Notes: a model not told the origin generated them from the letters alone. A DNA stretch of 64,000 nucleotides from Streptomyces sp. TSRI0107 (GCF_001905845.1 NZ_LIVZ01000003.1:620001-684000); one strand, 5' to 3'. Counted from the first letter of the stretch, positions 1 through 7,915 are shown. Numbers and translations: made by a program.

Positions 1-354
1 CCGCACGGTGCCGACGAACCAGGCGGCCGCGTCCTCGAGCACCAGCGCCCCGTCGTCCTCCCGCCGCCAGCGCACCCGCGTGAACTTGTCGACCTCGTCG
101 CCGGACTCCCCGCCGAACAGCGCGGCCAGATCGTGCCGGTCCCGGGTCAGCAGGTGGACGGTGAGGCGGTCCGCGTCACGGGCCACCTCGTAGGTCCGGT
201 TGAGCTTGGACAGCCACACCACGTAGCGCGCCGGCCGCATGGAGCACTGCGCGGAGAAGCCCACCAGGCAGCCCGCGCGCTGCTCCCCCACCGCGGCCGT
301 GACCACGCACATCTCGGGGTTGAGCCGGTCGAGGAACGCATCGATGTCCGCCAC
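1..354 (-). CDS. Flavin-reductase-like domain protein (3' end missing)
   Basis: Only the N-terminal ~118 residues are inside the window; the gene runs off the left edge. I read it from a GTG start (MADIDAFLDRLNPEMCVV). It continues with a segment (about residues 20-60) typical of flavin reductase-like proteins: a conserved VTAAVGEQRAGCLVGF-type stretch, a CSMRPARY segment and WLSKLNRTYE. Family members bind FMN/FAD and often reduce flavin for a monooxygenase, but many actinobacterial homologues are uncharacterised flavoproteins. It is divergent from the EF-hand gene, with ~120 bp between the two starts. The alternative open frame at 147-425 lacks family similarity and is treated as a shadow. 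No ATG exists near the start, so GTG is chosen by conservation. Confidence 0.7.
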   Translation of the reverse strand, partial: MADIDAFLDRLNPEMCVVTAAVGEQRAGCLVGFSAQCSMRPARYVVWLSKLNRTYEVARDADRLTVHLLTRDRHDLAALFGGESGDEVDKFTRVRWRREDDGALVLEDAAAWFVGTVR

Positions 355-475
355 GCCCCTATGAGTGCCCCGTCCGCCCCTCGGTTCACTCCCTCGGGGA
401 ACCCGGAAGCCGTTCGGGACGTCATCCGTGGTGAGCGGAGCCCGTCGGCTGCCGACGACGAGACGAGGACGACGT

Positions 476-730
476 ATGAGTGACAAGGCCCGGAAACTGT
501 TCGAGGCGCTGGACCTCGACCACGACGGGACCCTGACCCGCGAAGAGGTGATCGTCGCCCTGCGGACCAAGGGGCCCTCCCTGGCGGCGGCCGGTGTGCT
601 GCCGTCCTGGGGGCTCCAGGACGCCGACGCCTCCTCCGCCCTGTTCGACGCGGCCGACCAGAACGGGGACGCCGTGCTCACGCTGGACGAGTTCGCCGCG
701 GTGGTGGACCGCCGGTTCGGCTGGAGCTGA
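476..730 (+). CDS. Small EF-hand calcium-binding protein
   Basis: 84-residue soluble protein with two canonical EF-hand loops. Loop 1 is residues 13-24 (DLDHDGTLTREE) and loop 2 is residues 61-72 (DQNGDAVLTLDE). Both have acidic or amide ligands at positions 1, 3 and 5, Gly at position 4 or 6, and Glu at position 12. The spacing is that of calmodulin-like or calerythrin-like proteins found in actinomycetes, which buffer or sense calcium. The ATG at 476 is chosen because GAGGA lies just upstream and the EF-hand pair begins immediately. An upstream in-frame extension to 365 has no homologous character. It ends 9 bp from the convergent PucR-type gene. The partner or target cannot be deduced. Confidence 0.85.
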   Translation: MSDKARKLFEALDLDHDGTLTREEVIVALRTKGPSLAAAGVLPSWGLQDADASSALFDAADQNGDAVLTLDEFAAVVDRRFGWS

Positions 731-739
731 CCGGCGCCG

Positions 740-1996
740 TCAGCGGGGAGCCGGAACGCTCCCGTCCCGCAGGGCGCGGGTGCGCAGCGCCAGCAGCGCC
801 TCGAACCGGAAGGCGGGGTCGTCGAGCCGGTCCCCGAACAGCTCCTCCAGCTTCCGCAGCCGCTTGCGTGCCGTCTGCGGATGGATGTCCAGCGCACGTG
901 CCACCTCCGGGGCCGTACGGCTCCACGACATCAGCAGCGCGTCCAGCGTCTCCGCCAGCCGCGCCGCCCGGCCGGCCGGCAGGTCCCGCAGGACGCCCAG
1001 CACCCGGTCGCCGAGCAGCCGGCCGATGTGGATCCCGTGGCGCAGATGCGCCTCCGCCAGCCCGTCCCCCGCACTGACGAACGCGCCGCCCCCGGCCGCC
1101 GCGCCTTCCCTGCCCGCGGTGGAGCCGTGGCCGGTCAGCATCAGGCGGGCGCAGTGCAGCGACACCCAGGCGTCCCGCGGTGACACCGCGGGCCCGAGCG
1201 CCGCCGTCCGCCCGCGCACGGCCGTCCGCAGCCGCTCCACCGTCCCCCTGTCCTCCGGGCCGGGGACGATCAGCACCAGGTCGGCGCCGTGCGTCAGCGT
1301 GAGGATCCCCGTGTCGCGTTCCGGCCCCAGACCCGGCAGCCGCCCGGCGCCCGCGCCGTGGCGCACCAGCAGGCACGCGACCGCCTCCGGCAGCGGCCAC
1401 TCGGCCTCCACGGCGAGTCGCTGCACCGCGTCCCACTGCCCGGCGCGCCGCTGGTCCAGCAGGCACGCGGCGAGCGTCCGCCGGCTGCGCCGGAGCCCGC
1501 CCTCCGCTCTGGCCTGGGCCGCCGCGAACCCCTTCACCGACTCGTTGGACAGCACGTTGATGTGCGTGAGCACCGCCTCGTGCAGCGGCATCACCACCTC
1601 GAAGGGCAGCGAAGCCGACTGCGCGGTCTCGGCGTAGAGCCGGGCGCCGACGCGGGCGCCCACCCGGAAGGCGGCCTGCAACGAGTCGGTGGTGCGCCCG
1701 TTCAGGAACTCCAGCCGGCCCAGTCCGCGGAAGTGCCGCACATGATGGTCCTGGAGGCTGTGCGGTTCCTCCGTCAGCTCCACGAACTGCCCGATGGCCC
1801 GCCGCACCGACCCGGCGAGGTCCCGTCCCATCGCGGAGTCCAGCGGCCTTCGGTAGGCGGGCACCTCCTCACGGATCACGTCGATCATGTCCGCGGCGAT
1901 CGCGTCGATCCGCGGTCTCAGCACCACCGCCAGCGCGGGCGGCAGCTCCCGCCAGGGGCGGCGGGTGAACACCTGGTCCGGCTGCCGCGTCGGCAT
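740..1996 (-). CDS. PucR-type helix-turn-helix transcriptional regulator
   Basis: About 418 residues. The N-terminal half (residues ~20-165) is an all-helical RsbRD-N-like sensor region typical of streptomycete PucR/CdaR proteins. The middle resembles the degenerate GGDEF-like segment. The C-terminal ~60 residues contain a PucR helix-turn-helix (APEVARALDIHPQTARKRL, about residues 360-390). Such proteins act as cytoplasmic DNA-binding regulators of neighbouring or metabolic genes. The ATG at 1996 was chosen over an in-frame GTG at 2047 because an AACGAG ribosome-binding-like sequence precedes it and homologous sequence starts there. It is divergent from the lipase, with ~220 bp between the starts, so it could regulate that gene; this is inference only. 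Confidence 0.85.
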   Translation of the reverse strand: MPTRQPDQVFTRRPWRELPPALAVVLRPRIDAIAADMIDVIREEVPAYRRPLDSAMGRDLAGSVRRAIGQFVELTEEPHSLQDHHVRHFRGLGRLEFLNGRTTDSLQAAFRVGARVGARLYAETAQSASLPFEVVMPLHEAVLTHINVLSNESVKGFAAAQARAEGGLRRSRRTLAACLLDQRRAGQWDAVQRLAVEAEWPLPEAVACLLVRHGAGAGRLPGLGPERDTGILTLTHGADLVLIVPGPEDRGTVERLRTAVRGRTAALGPAVSPRDAWVSLHCARLMLTGHGSTAGREGAAAGGGAFVSAGDGLAEAHLRHGIHIGRLLGDRVLGVLRDLPAGRAARLAETLDALLMSWSRTAPEVARALDIHPQTARKRLRKLEELFGDRLDDPAFRFEALLALRTRALRDGSVPAPR

Positions 1997-2219
1997 CGTC
2001 TCGTTCCACACGCCCGCCAGCGTGCCTCCGGTGTCCCGGGAACGCACCGTGATCAGGCAGAAGTGTCATGCGGGTGACACCTTTCGCGCGGCCTGCGCCA
2101 CATCGCTGGTCCCGCGCCCGGCCCGGAGTCCAGCGTGATCCCGACGCTACGCGCCGGTAACCAACGTGCCATCGCCGCTGGGCGGAGCACGACGGCGCCT
2201 CGGGACAAGGAGAACGAGC

Positions 2220-3260
2220 ATGGATGGCAACGGGACGACGCCGATCCACCCGCCCGCCCGGCGGCACGCGCGACGCAGACGGGGACTGACCGCGACCGCC
2301 GCCGGCCTGGCGGTCGCCCTGGGACTGGGCCTGTCCTCCCTGCCGCGCGGCGAGGCCGCCGCGTCGCAGGACCCGGCGAACGCCGCCACGTCGCAGGACG
2401 CGGCCGGCACGTCCGTATCCGGCGACGGCACGGCCCGGGCCGCCACCGAGCCGCGCGGGCCGGAGCAGAGCGGCTTCCCGTCCGCGTTCGGGTACTCGCT
2501 GCTGCACCCCACGGCCGTACCGGCGGGCGCGAACGACTGGTCGTGCCGCCTCGGCCCGGAGCACCCCAACCCGGTCGTCCTGGTGCACGGCACCTTCGAG
2601 AACCGCTACGCCAACTGGGCGGGCCTCTCGCCGCGGCTGAAGGAGGCCGGGTACTGCGTCTACGCGCTCAACTACGGAGCCGCGGAACTCGCCCCGCTGA
2701 AGGCCACCGGCGACATCCCCGCCTCCGCCGGACAGCTCGCCGCCTTCGTCGACGAGGTGCGTGCCGCCACCGGCGCGGCCGAGGTGGACCTGGTCGGCCA
2801 CTCCCAGGGCGGGCTGATGCCGCGCTACTACATCGAACGGCTCGGCGGCGCGGCCGAGGTGGACAAGCTGATCGCGCTGACCCCGACCAATCACGGCACC
2901 ACCCTCCAGGGCATGGGCCTCATGGCGCGCGCGATACCGGGCGCCGACGAACTTCTCGGGACCTCGTGCACGGCCTGCGAGCAGCAGATCGTCGGCTCCG
3001 GCTTCCTCAGGGACCTCAACTCCGACGGCGGCGTCGACCCGGGCGTCGACTACACCGTCATTACCACGGTCCACGACCAGGTGGTGACGCCCTACGCCTC
3101 GTCCTACCTCCCGCCGGCCGGCAACGTCACCAATCACACCGTTCAGAAGTACTGCCTCACCAACGACAGCGACCACGTCGACATCAGCTACGACCCGCTC
3201 GCCGCCCGCCTGGTCCTCAACGCGCTGGATCCGGCCCGCAGCAGCCGTCCCGCCTGCTGA
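2220..3260 (+). CDS. Secreted lipase/esterase, alpha/beta hydrolase fold
   Basis: 346 residues. An Arg-rich N terminus followed by a hydrophobic core (about 22-42) and a small-residue stretch ending EAAA (~47) form a signal peptide, so the enzyme is exported. The mature part has the oxyanion HG at 123-124 (LVHGTF), the nucleophile Ser195 in GHSQGG, and candidate Asp286 (TTVHDQVV) and His319 (NDSDHVD). This is the order of the lipase class 2 / EstA-type actinobacterial triacylglycerol lipases. Several cysteines (109, 146, 250, 253, 312, 346) suggest disulfides. AAGGAGA sits 8 bases before the chosen ATG. Expected substrates are glycerides or other carboxylic esters outside the cell. It is followed 42 bp later by the kinase gene. 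Confidence 0.88.
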   Translation: MDGNGTTPIHPPARRHARRRRGLTATAAGLAVALGLGLSSLPRGEAAASQDPANAATSQDAAGTSVSGDGTARAATEPRGPEQSGFPSAFGYSLLHPTAVPAGANDWSCRLGPEHPNPVVLVHGTFENRYANWAGLSPRLKEAGYCVYALNYGAAELAPLKATGDIPASAGQLAAFVDEVRAATGAAEVDLVGHSQGGLMPRYYIERLGGAAEVDKLIALTPTNHGTTLQGMGLMARAIPGADELLGTSCTACEQQIVGSGFLRDLNSDGGVDPGVDYTVITTVHDQVVTPYASSYLPPAGNVTNHTVQKYCLTNDSDHVDISYDPLAARLVLNALDPARSSRPAC

Positions 3261-3302
3261 ACGGGCTGTGCCGGGCGCGCCGTTGTGCGAGGATCCGGTG
3301 CC

Positions 3303-5252
3303 ATGCGTGCACTGTCCCCCGGTGATCCGTCGTCCATAGGCACGTACCGGCTCCTCGGCCGGCTCGGGTCCGGCGGAATGGGACGCGTCTACCTCGGGCG
3401 GTCGCCCGGCGGGCGGATCGTGGCGGTCAAGCTGGTGCAGGAGGAGCTGGCCCGGCAGGGCGAGTTCCGGGCCCGGTTCGCGCGGGAGGTGGCGGCGGCC
3501 CGGAAGGTCGGCGGGGAGTGGACCGCGGCCGTGCTGGACGCCGACACCGACGCCGAGCAGCCGTGGGTGGCCACCGCCTACGTGGCCGGGCCCTCGCTGG
3601 AGTCGGTCGTGGCCGAGGGGTACGGGCCGCTGCCGCCCGAGTCCGTGCGGGCCCTCGCCCACCGGCTCGCCCTCGCCCTGACGTCGATCCGGGACGCGGG
3701 GCTCGTGCACCGCGACCTCAAGCCGTCCAACATCCTGCTCACGGTCGACGGCCCCCGCGTCATCGACTTCGGCATCGCCCGGGCCCTCGACACCGTCACC
3801 GGCGGCGGTCTCACCAGGACCGGCGCGGTGATCGGGTCGCCGGGGTTCATGTCGCCGGAGCAGGTCCGGGGCGAACGGGTCACCACGGCTTCCGACGTCT
3901 TCTCCCTCGGCTCGGTGCTGGCCTACGCGGCGAGCGGACGCATGCCGTTCGGCAGCTCCGAGATCGGGCTGCACGCCCTGATGTTCCGCATCGCCCAGGA
4001 GGAGCCCGACCTGGGCGGACTGCCCGGCGAACTCGTCGGACTGGTGCGGGACTGCCTGGCCAAGGAGCCGGGCGCCCGCCCCGGTCTGGACGAGCTGGTC
4101 GAGCGTACGCGTTCGTCCGCCACCGCCGGGGCGGCCTGGCTGCCCGCCGAACTGCTCGCCGACCTCGGCAGCCACGCGTCACGGCTGCTGGACACCGACG
4201 GACCGGAGCCCACGGTCGTCGACACGCCGACACCCGCGAGAGGGGCCACCGGGGCATCCGGGCCGACACCGGACGCCGTTGAGGATTCGAGGCCCTCGAC
4301 GGCCCGGCGGCGTCTGGCCGTTCTCGGCGCCGTGCTGGCGCTGATCGCGACGGCGACGGTGGTGTTCGTCGCCCTGCGACCGGACGGGGACCCCGGCGGA
4401 ACCGAGCGGTCGACGGCACAGGGGGCCACGGGGACGACCGCGAAGACCCGTCCGCCGTCCTCGTCCGGGTCGCCGTCACCATCGGCCTCCGCCGCCGGCT
4501 CCCCGCCGCACTCCCCGTCCGCCTCGGGTCGCGCCGCCGAACGGATGCCGAAGTCCCTGGTGGGGGCGTGGGAGGGAACCGTGCCGACCGACGACGGGAT
4601 GGCCCGCACACCGCGTGTCCGGATCGAGCTGAAGGCGGGTACGCGAGGGCAGCCCCTCGCCACCTACGCCCGGCTCGGCTACTTCTCCCGGTGCGAGGCC
4701 CGCAGTTCCCTGCGCTCCGTCGACGGCGACTCGATCACCCTCGGCGAGGCCCGCTGGGTGGACGAGCAGACGGTCGACGGCGAGAACCGGGAGGAGTGCG
4801 GCGCTCCCCCGTCCGGGCAGACGGTGAGGTTGCGGTCCGACGACACGGCCGAATGGACCGGCGGCGGCACCACACTCGGCCTCCACCGGGCGTCGAGCGG
4901 TGCCGCGCCCGTCCCCGAGGAGTACCTGGGCACCTGGGAGTTCATCGACCTGGAGAACAACCGCACCGGCGAGTTCCTCACCATCGCGCAGGGCCCGGCC
5001 GGCGGCCAGATCATCACCACCGGCGGCTGGGCGGGCTGCGAGTACACCCAGACCCTGAGCACCATCAACGACGGTCTCGGCTACGGCCCGCAACAGCTCA
5101 GCCTCGACGACGACAGCGAGGGCGCCGACGCCTGCGAGCGGGGCACGAACGGCAGCTCGGTCATCGAGCCGTCCGACGACGGCGGCCTGCTCATATGGCA
5201 GATGTACGACCTGGGCAGCGAACCGGGCTCGCTGGTGCGGGCCAGGGGCTAG
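3303..5252 (+). CDS. Membrane-anchored serine/threonine protein kinase (PASTA-less, Hanks type)
   Basis: 649 residues. Kinase domain at about residues 14-270: Gly-rich loop GSGGMGRVY (22-30), catalytic Lys43, HRDLKPSN with Asp138, DFG at 155-157, and SPE in place of APE at 184-186. A Pro/Thr/Ala linker leads to a single transmembrane helix (~337-358). A low-complexity Ser/Pro segment follows, then a ~230-residue extracytoplasmic domain with paired cysteines and an internally repeated pattern (GAWEGTV... and GTWEFID...), perhaps two related beta domains. No PASTA repeats. Topology and domain order are those of streptomycete PknB/AfsK-like receptors that sense an external ligand and phosphorylate cytoplasmic targets. 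ATG 3303 has GAGG about ten bases upstream. Ligand and substrates are unknown. Confidence 0.9.
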   Translation: MRALSPGDPSSIGTYRLLGRLGSGGMGRVYLGRSPGGRIVAVKLVQEELARQGEFRARFAREVAAARKVGGEWTAAVLDADTDAEQPWVATAYVAGPSLESVVAEGYGPLPPESVRALAHRLALALTSIRDAGLVHRDLKPSNILLTVDGPRVIDFGIARALDTVTGGGLTRTGAVIGSPGFMSPEQVRGERVTTASDVFSLGSVLAYAASGRMPFGSSEIGLHALMFRIAQEEPDLGGLPGELVGLVRDCLAKEPGARPGLDELVERTRSSATAGAAWLPAELLADLGSHASRLLDTDGPEPTVVDTPTPARGATGASGPTPDAVEDSRPSTARRRLAVLGAVLALIATATVVFVALRPDGDPGGTERSTAQGATGTTAKTRPPSSSGSPSPSASAAGSPPHSPSASGRAAERMPKSLVGAWEGTVPTDDGMARTPRVRIELKAGTRGQPLATYARLGYFSRCEARSSLRSVDGDSITLGEARWVDEQTVDGENREECGAPPSGQTVRLRSDDTAEWTGGGTTLGLHRASSGAAPVPEEYLGTWEFIDLENNRTGEFLTIAQGPAGGQIITTGGWAGCEYTQTLSTINDGLGYGPQQLSLDDDSEGADACERGTNGSSVIEPSDDGGLLIWQMYDLGSEPGSLVRARG

Positions 5253-5262
5253 GGACGGGACG

Positions 5263-5316
5263 GGTCAGAGGCCAGGGACGGCTCAGAGGCCAGGGACGGG
5301 TCGGAGGGCAGTGGCC
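5263..5316. repeat. 18-bp tandem repeat between convergent genes
   Basis: Three adjacent 18-bp units follow the kinase stop codon. The first two (5263-5280 and 5281-5298) differ at one base (GGTCAGAGGCCAGGGACG against GCTCAGAGGCCAGGGACG). The third, from 5299, is degenerate. They fill the space between the kinase stop (5252) and the macrodomain stop (5319). No transcription-terminator stem is obvious. Confidence 0.75.
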
Positions 5317-5318
5317 GG

Positions 5319-5996
5319 TCAGCGCCGGGAGGTGCCGCGCGCGGGCGGTGCTATGCGGACCCGCTTCTCCTCGGGCGCGTTCTCGAGGTCGTCGAGCTGT
5401 GCGACGATCGTGCTGCGCAGGTCGTCGTAGTCCTCGAACGAGTAGTCCTGGAACAGCGTGTAGCCGGACCACATCAGGTTGGCGCACACCCGTGCCGGCA
5501 CGCGGCCGGTCCGGGCGCCCATCCCGACCAGCGCGACGGACGTGATGCTGCCCGGCGCCTGCGCGTTCTGCCGGTGGATCGCCTGGAACGCGGCGGCGCA
5601 CGCCAGGGCCACGTTCAGCGTCTCGCTGACGTTCTGCGAGGACGTCTCCATCGTCGGCGTCGAGATCAGGAACCTGGGGTTGGTCGCGCCGGAGGGAACG
5701 CACACCGCGCTGCCCACCGGGAGGCTCCCGGCGAACCGGTCGCGGATCGCCCGCTGCACACGCAGCTGGATGCCCGCACCGAGGTACCGCTTGACGGCCG
5801 CGTCGACCCCGCCGTCCATCCGGCCCCGCGAGTTCGTCGGGCTGACCCAGGCGTCGACCTGCTCGTCGAGGATCGAGCCCTTGCGGATCTCGATGCCCGG
5901 GGTGTCGGCGAAGGCCGCCCGCCACGCCTCCACCACATGCGTGTTGATGTCGGTCAACACGACCTTGAGCGGTGCCTGCTCACGGTTCACGGTCAT
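5319..5996 (-). CDS. Macrodomain (Macro_2-like) ADP-ribose-binding protein
   Basis: 225 residues, almost entirely one macrodomain. Loop 1 carries SPTNSRGRMDGGVDAAV (residues 52-68), the ADP-ribose-binding N-x-(6)-GG(G/V)D pattern of the Macro_2/Poa1-like group. A strand and loop VALVGMGARTG (154-164) occupies the place of the phosphate-binding GxG loop. Macrodomains bind ADP-ribose, and many remove ADP-ribose from protein or DNA. The ATG at 5996 is chosen because CTGGGAG precedes it. The gene is divergent from the UDG-ADP-ribosyltransferase gene 124 bp away, and both have PafBC-type DNA-damage promoters. The inference is that it reads or reverses the modification made by that neighbour, as DarG does for DarT. 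Hydrolase activity cannot be told from sequence alone. Confidence 0.85.
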   Translation of the reverse strand: MTVNREQAPLKVVLTDINTHVVEAWRAAFADTPGIEIRKGSILDEQVDAWVSPTNSRGRMDGGVDAAVKRYLGAGIQLRVQRAIRDRFAGSLPVGSAVCVPSGATNPRFLISTPTMETSSQNVSETLNVALACAAAFQAIHRQNAQAPGSITSVALVGMGARTGRVPARVCANLMWSGYTLFQDYSFEDYDDLRSTIVAQLDDLENAPEEKRVRIAPPARGTSRR

Positions 5997-6037
5997 GGTG
6001 CACTCCCAGGTGAGAAACGGTCCTTCCACTGATCACG

Positions 6038-6060
6038 ACGCTACCGCGCCCCACTGACAA
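6038..6060 (-). promoter_or_regulatory. PafBC-type DNA-damage promoter of the macrodomain gene
   Basis: On the minus strand the sequence is TTGTCAGTG (6060-6052), eight bases, then TAGCGT (6043-6038). This is an exact match to the mycobacterial RecA-NDp consensus tTGTCRgtg-N8-TAnnnT, which is activated by PafBC after DNA damage independently of LexA. Predicted transcription start is about 6031, leaving a ~35-base leader with a Shine-Dalgarno sequence before ATG 5996. Confidence 0.75.
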
Positions 6061-6089
6061 CGCAGTTGGGAGCTTCCGCCGGAGCCCCG

Positions 6090-6112
6090 TTGTCAGAGCC
6101 CGCTGCTAGCCT
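6090..6112 (+). promoter_or_regulatory. PafBC-type DNA-damage promoter of the UDG-ART gene
   Basis: TTGTCAGAG (6090-6098), eight bases, TAGCCT (6107-6112). It matches tTGTCRgtg-N8-TAnnnT at every strongly conserved position, with one change in the weak gtg part. The predicted start is at or within one or two bases of ATG 6120, so the transcript should be leaderless. With the promoter at 6038-6060 it forms a back-to-back pair; the two -35 elements appear as a perfect 9-bp inverted repeat (6054-6062 and 6088-6096). Confidence 0.72.
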
Positions 6113-6119
6113 CCCGGCC

Positions 6120-7739
6120 ATGATCGACTCCAACGCCTCCGCGCAGCCCGACCCGAACGACCCGCTGGCTCTCGCCGAACTGTTCAAGGGCGGCGGTGAA
6201 CCCTGGCTGCCGCTGCTCAAGCCGGTCATCGAGGCACAGCCGGACGCGGCCGCGTTCATCGGCCCGGGCCGCGGCCAGGACGTCGTACCCGTCCGCGAAC
6301 TGACCTTCCAGGCGCTCAAGCCCAACCCGCCGCACAAGTGGAAGGTCGTCGTCTTCGGTCAGAACCCGTACCCGCGGCCGGAGAGCGCCACCGGCATCGC
6401 CATGTTCGACAACACCTTCCACGACTGGAAGGACAGCCAGTTCGGCAGGGTCGTCAGCATCCGCTGCATCATCAAGGCGGCGGCGATGTGGAAGTACGGC
6501 ATACCGAAGAAGACGCCGATCGCCGACATCCGCGCGCTGCTCAAGGAGCGGGACACCGTCCAGCCGCCGGAGTGGTTCCAGGCGATGCTCACCCAGGGCG
6601 TCCTGCTGCTGAACGCGGCCCTGACCGCCAGCAGCGACGGGCCGCGCGGAGCCGAACCGCACACCGCGTTCTGGCGTCCGGTCGCCGAGCGGATCGTCGA
6701 GGAGATCCTGAAGGCCAAGCAGGACGCCGACGAGGAGGACCGCGGTGTCGTCTTCGCCTGGTGGGGGGCGCACGCCCGCAGCCTGAAGAAGGTCGTCCAA
6801 CAGCTCCAGAAGAAGTACCCCGACGTCGAGGTCCGGCACATCGACCACGCCAACCCGGCGGCGCAGGGCGACATCTTCTGCGACGGCGACCACTTCGCCA
6901 TGGTGAACGACGCCCTCGCGTCGCTGGGCGCCGACACGATCGACTGGCTGCCGAGCAAGGGGTGGAACGAGGCCGCGGCGGAGGGCGACGGGCCGGACGG
7001 CGGCGTCGCCGAGCGCATGGGCGCGTTCATCACGTCCACCATGGAGCTGCACCAGCTGTACCTGGAACGGCTCGCGAGCGTCAAGGACGAGGGCCTCGTC
7101 CTGCCCGCGATCACCGGTGTGTTCGACACGCCGCTCATGGACTTCCAGGACGCCGTCGCCCCGGTCGCGAAGGTACTGCGGGGCCTCGACAGGCACATCG
7201 CGCGTTCGCACGAGTTCGGCAAGGCGCGAGCGGACGAACCGGCCGGGGGCGGCCTGTCCGCGGAGGCGATCGCCGCCCTCTACCTCTACACCTGCGAGTC
7301 CGCGTTCTACCGGGAGATCAACGCCGTCCTGCGTTCCCCGGACCGGAGCAGGCTCGTCCCGTATCTGCCGTACCTGCGGCTGCTGTTCGCGGCGGTCTCG
7401 CAGCTGCCCACCCGTACGGAGCCCTTGTGGCGCGGGGTGGCGCTGGACCTGCGGGCGCAGTACCCGCTCGGCCGGACGGTGACCTGGTGGGGCGTGTCCT
7501 CGTGCACGTCCGAGCCGAATGTGGCGCGGGCGTTCCTCGGCAGTCGCGGCAAGCGGACGCTGTTCGAGGTGGTCCCCTCGAAGGCCGTCGGCATCCGCAG
7601 TTTCTCCGCGTTCACCGGCGAGGAGGAGTTCATCCTGCTGCCGGGCACCCAGTTGAAGGTGACGGAGGTGAAGGCCGGGCGCGGCGGGCTGTGCACCGTG
7701 AGACTGACCGAGGTGGACGAGCAGCCCCTGGTGTCCTGA
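6120..7739 (+). CDS. Uracil-DNA-glycosylase-like domain fused to R-S-E ADP-ribosyltransferase
   Basis: 539 residues, two domains. Residues ~20-275 follow the family-1 UDG plan: GQNPYPRP (80-87) replaces the water-activating GQDPYHGP motif, so the catalytic Asp is Asn82; VLLLNAALT (161-169) matches the LLLNTVLT base-specificity strand; HANPAA (243-248) stands for HPSPLS, keeping the His. Residues ~378-530 are an ART domain of the PF01129/rotifer-fungal type: ALYLYT and FYREINAVLR helices, Arg438 in LWRGV, VTWWGVSSCTS (Ser460), and EEEFILLPGT with the ExE pair 501/503. Known R-S-E enzymes with ExE modify arginine or DNA bases. The UDG-like module suggests the DNA end or base is the target or guide. 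No Shine-Dalgarno; the start coincides with the predicted leaderless transcript. Divergent from the macrodomain gene. Function is inferred, not shown. Confidence 0.85.
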   Translation: MIDSNASAQPDPNDPLALAELFKGGGEPWLPLLKPVIEAQPDAAAFIGPGRGQDVVPVRELTFQALKPNPPHKWKVVVFGQNPYPRPESATGIAMFDNTFHDWKDSQFGRVVSIRCIIKAAAMWKYGIPKKTPIADIRALLKERDTVQPPEWFQAMLTQGVLLLNAALTASSDGPRGAEPHTAFWRPVAERIVEEILKAKQDADEEDRGVVFAWWGAHARSLKKVVQQLQKKYPDVEVRHIDHANPAAQGDIFCDGDHFAMVNDALASLGADTIDWLPSKGWNEAAAEGDGPDGGVAERMGAFITSTMELHQLYLERLASVKDEGLVLPAITGVFDTPLMDFQDAVAPVAKVLRGLDRHIARSHEFGKARADEPAGGGLSAEAIAALYLYTCESAFYREINAVLRSPDRSRLVPYLPYLRLLFAAVSQLPTRTEPLWRGVALDLRAQYPLGRTVTWWGVSSCTSEPNVARAFLGSRGKRTLFEVVPSKAVGIRSFSAFTGEEEFILLPGTQLKVTEVKAGRGGLCTVRLTEVDEQPLVS

Positions 7740-7915
7740 GCGCGCCACGCCGACACGTCATCTCGCGGTCGGGGTCGGCTCGACCGCGCCGGACGCATCG
7801 CCGTTTCTTCCTCCGATTCTTCCTGGACCGCCCCGACCCGGGATGGTGACATCGTCCTGGGTCCCGCGTCGGCTTCGCATCGAAGGCCGAACACGATGTC
7901 CGGGGAGGAAATGCT

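Noticed and set aside
1869..4175. Long minus-strand frame over lipase and kinase
   Set aside because: Plus-strand lipase and kinase motifs are unambiguous; this frame is a shadow.
6054..6096. Hairpin or repressor operator from the 9-bp inverted repeat
   Set aside because: Both arms are better explained as the -35 regions of two divergent PafBC-type promoters.
5319..7739. Identity as a standard DarTG system
   Set aside because: DarT has a different ART subtype and no UDG domain, and DarTG genes are normally in one operon; only the logic is similar.
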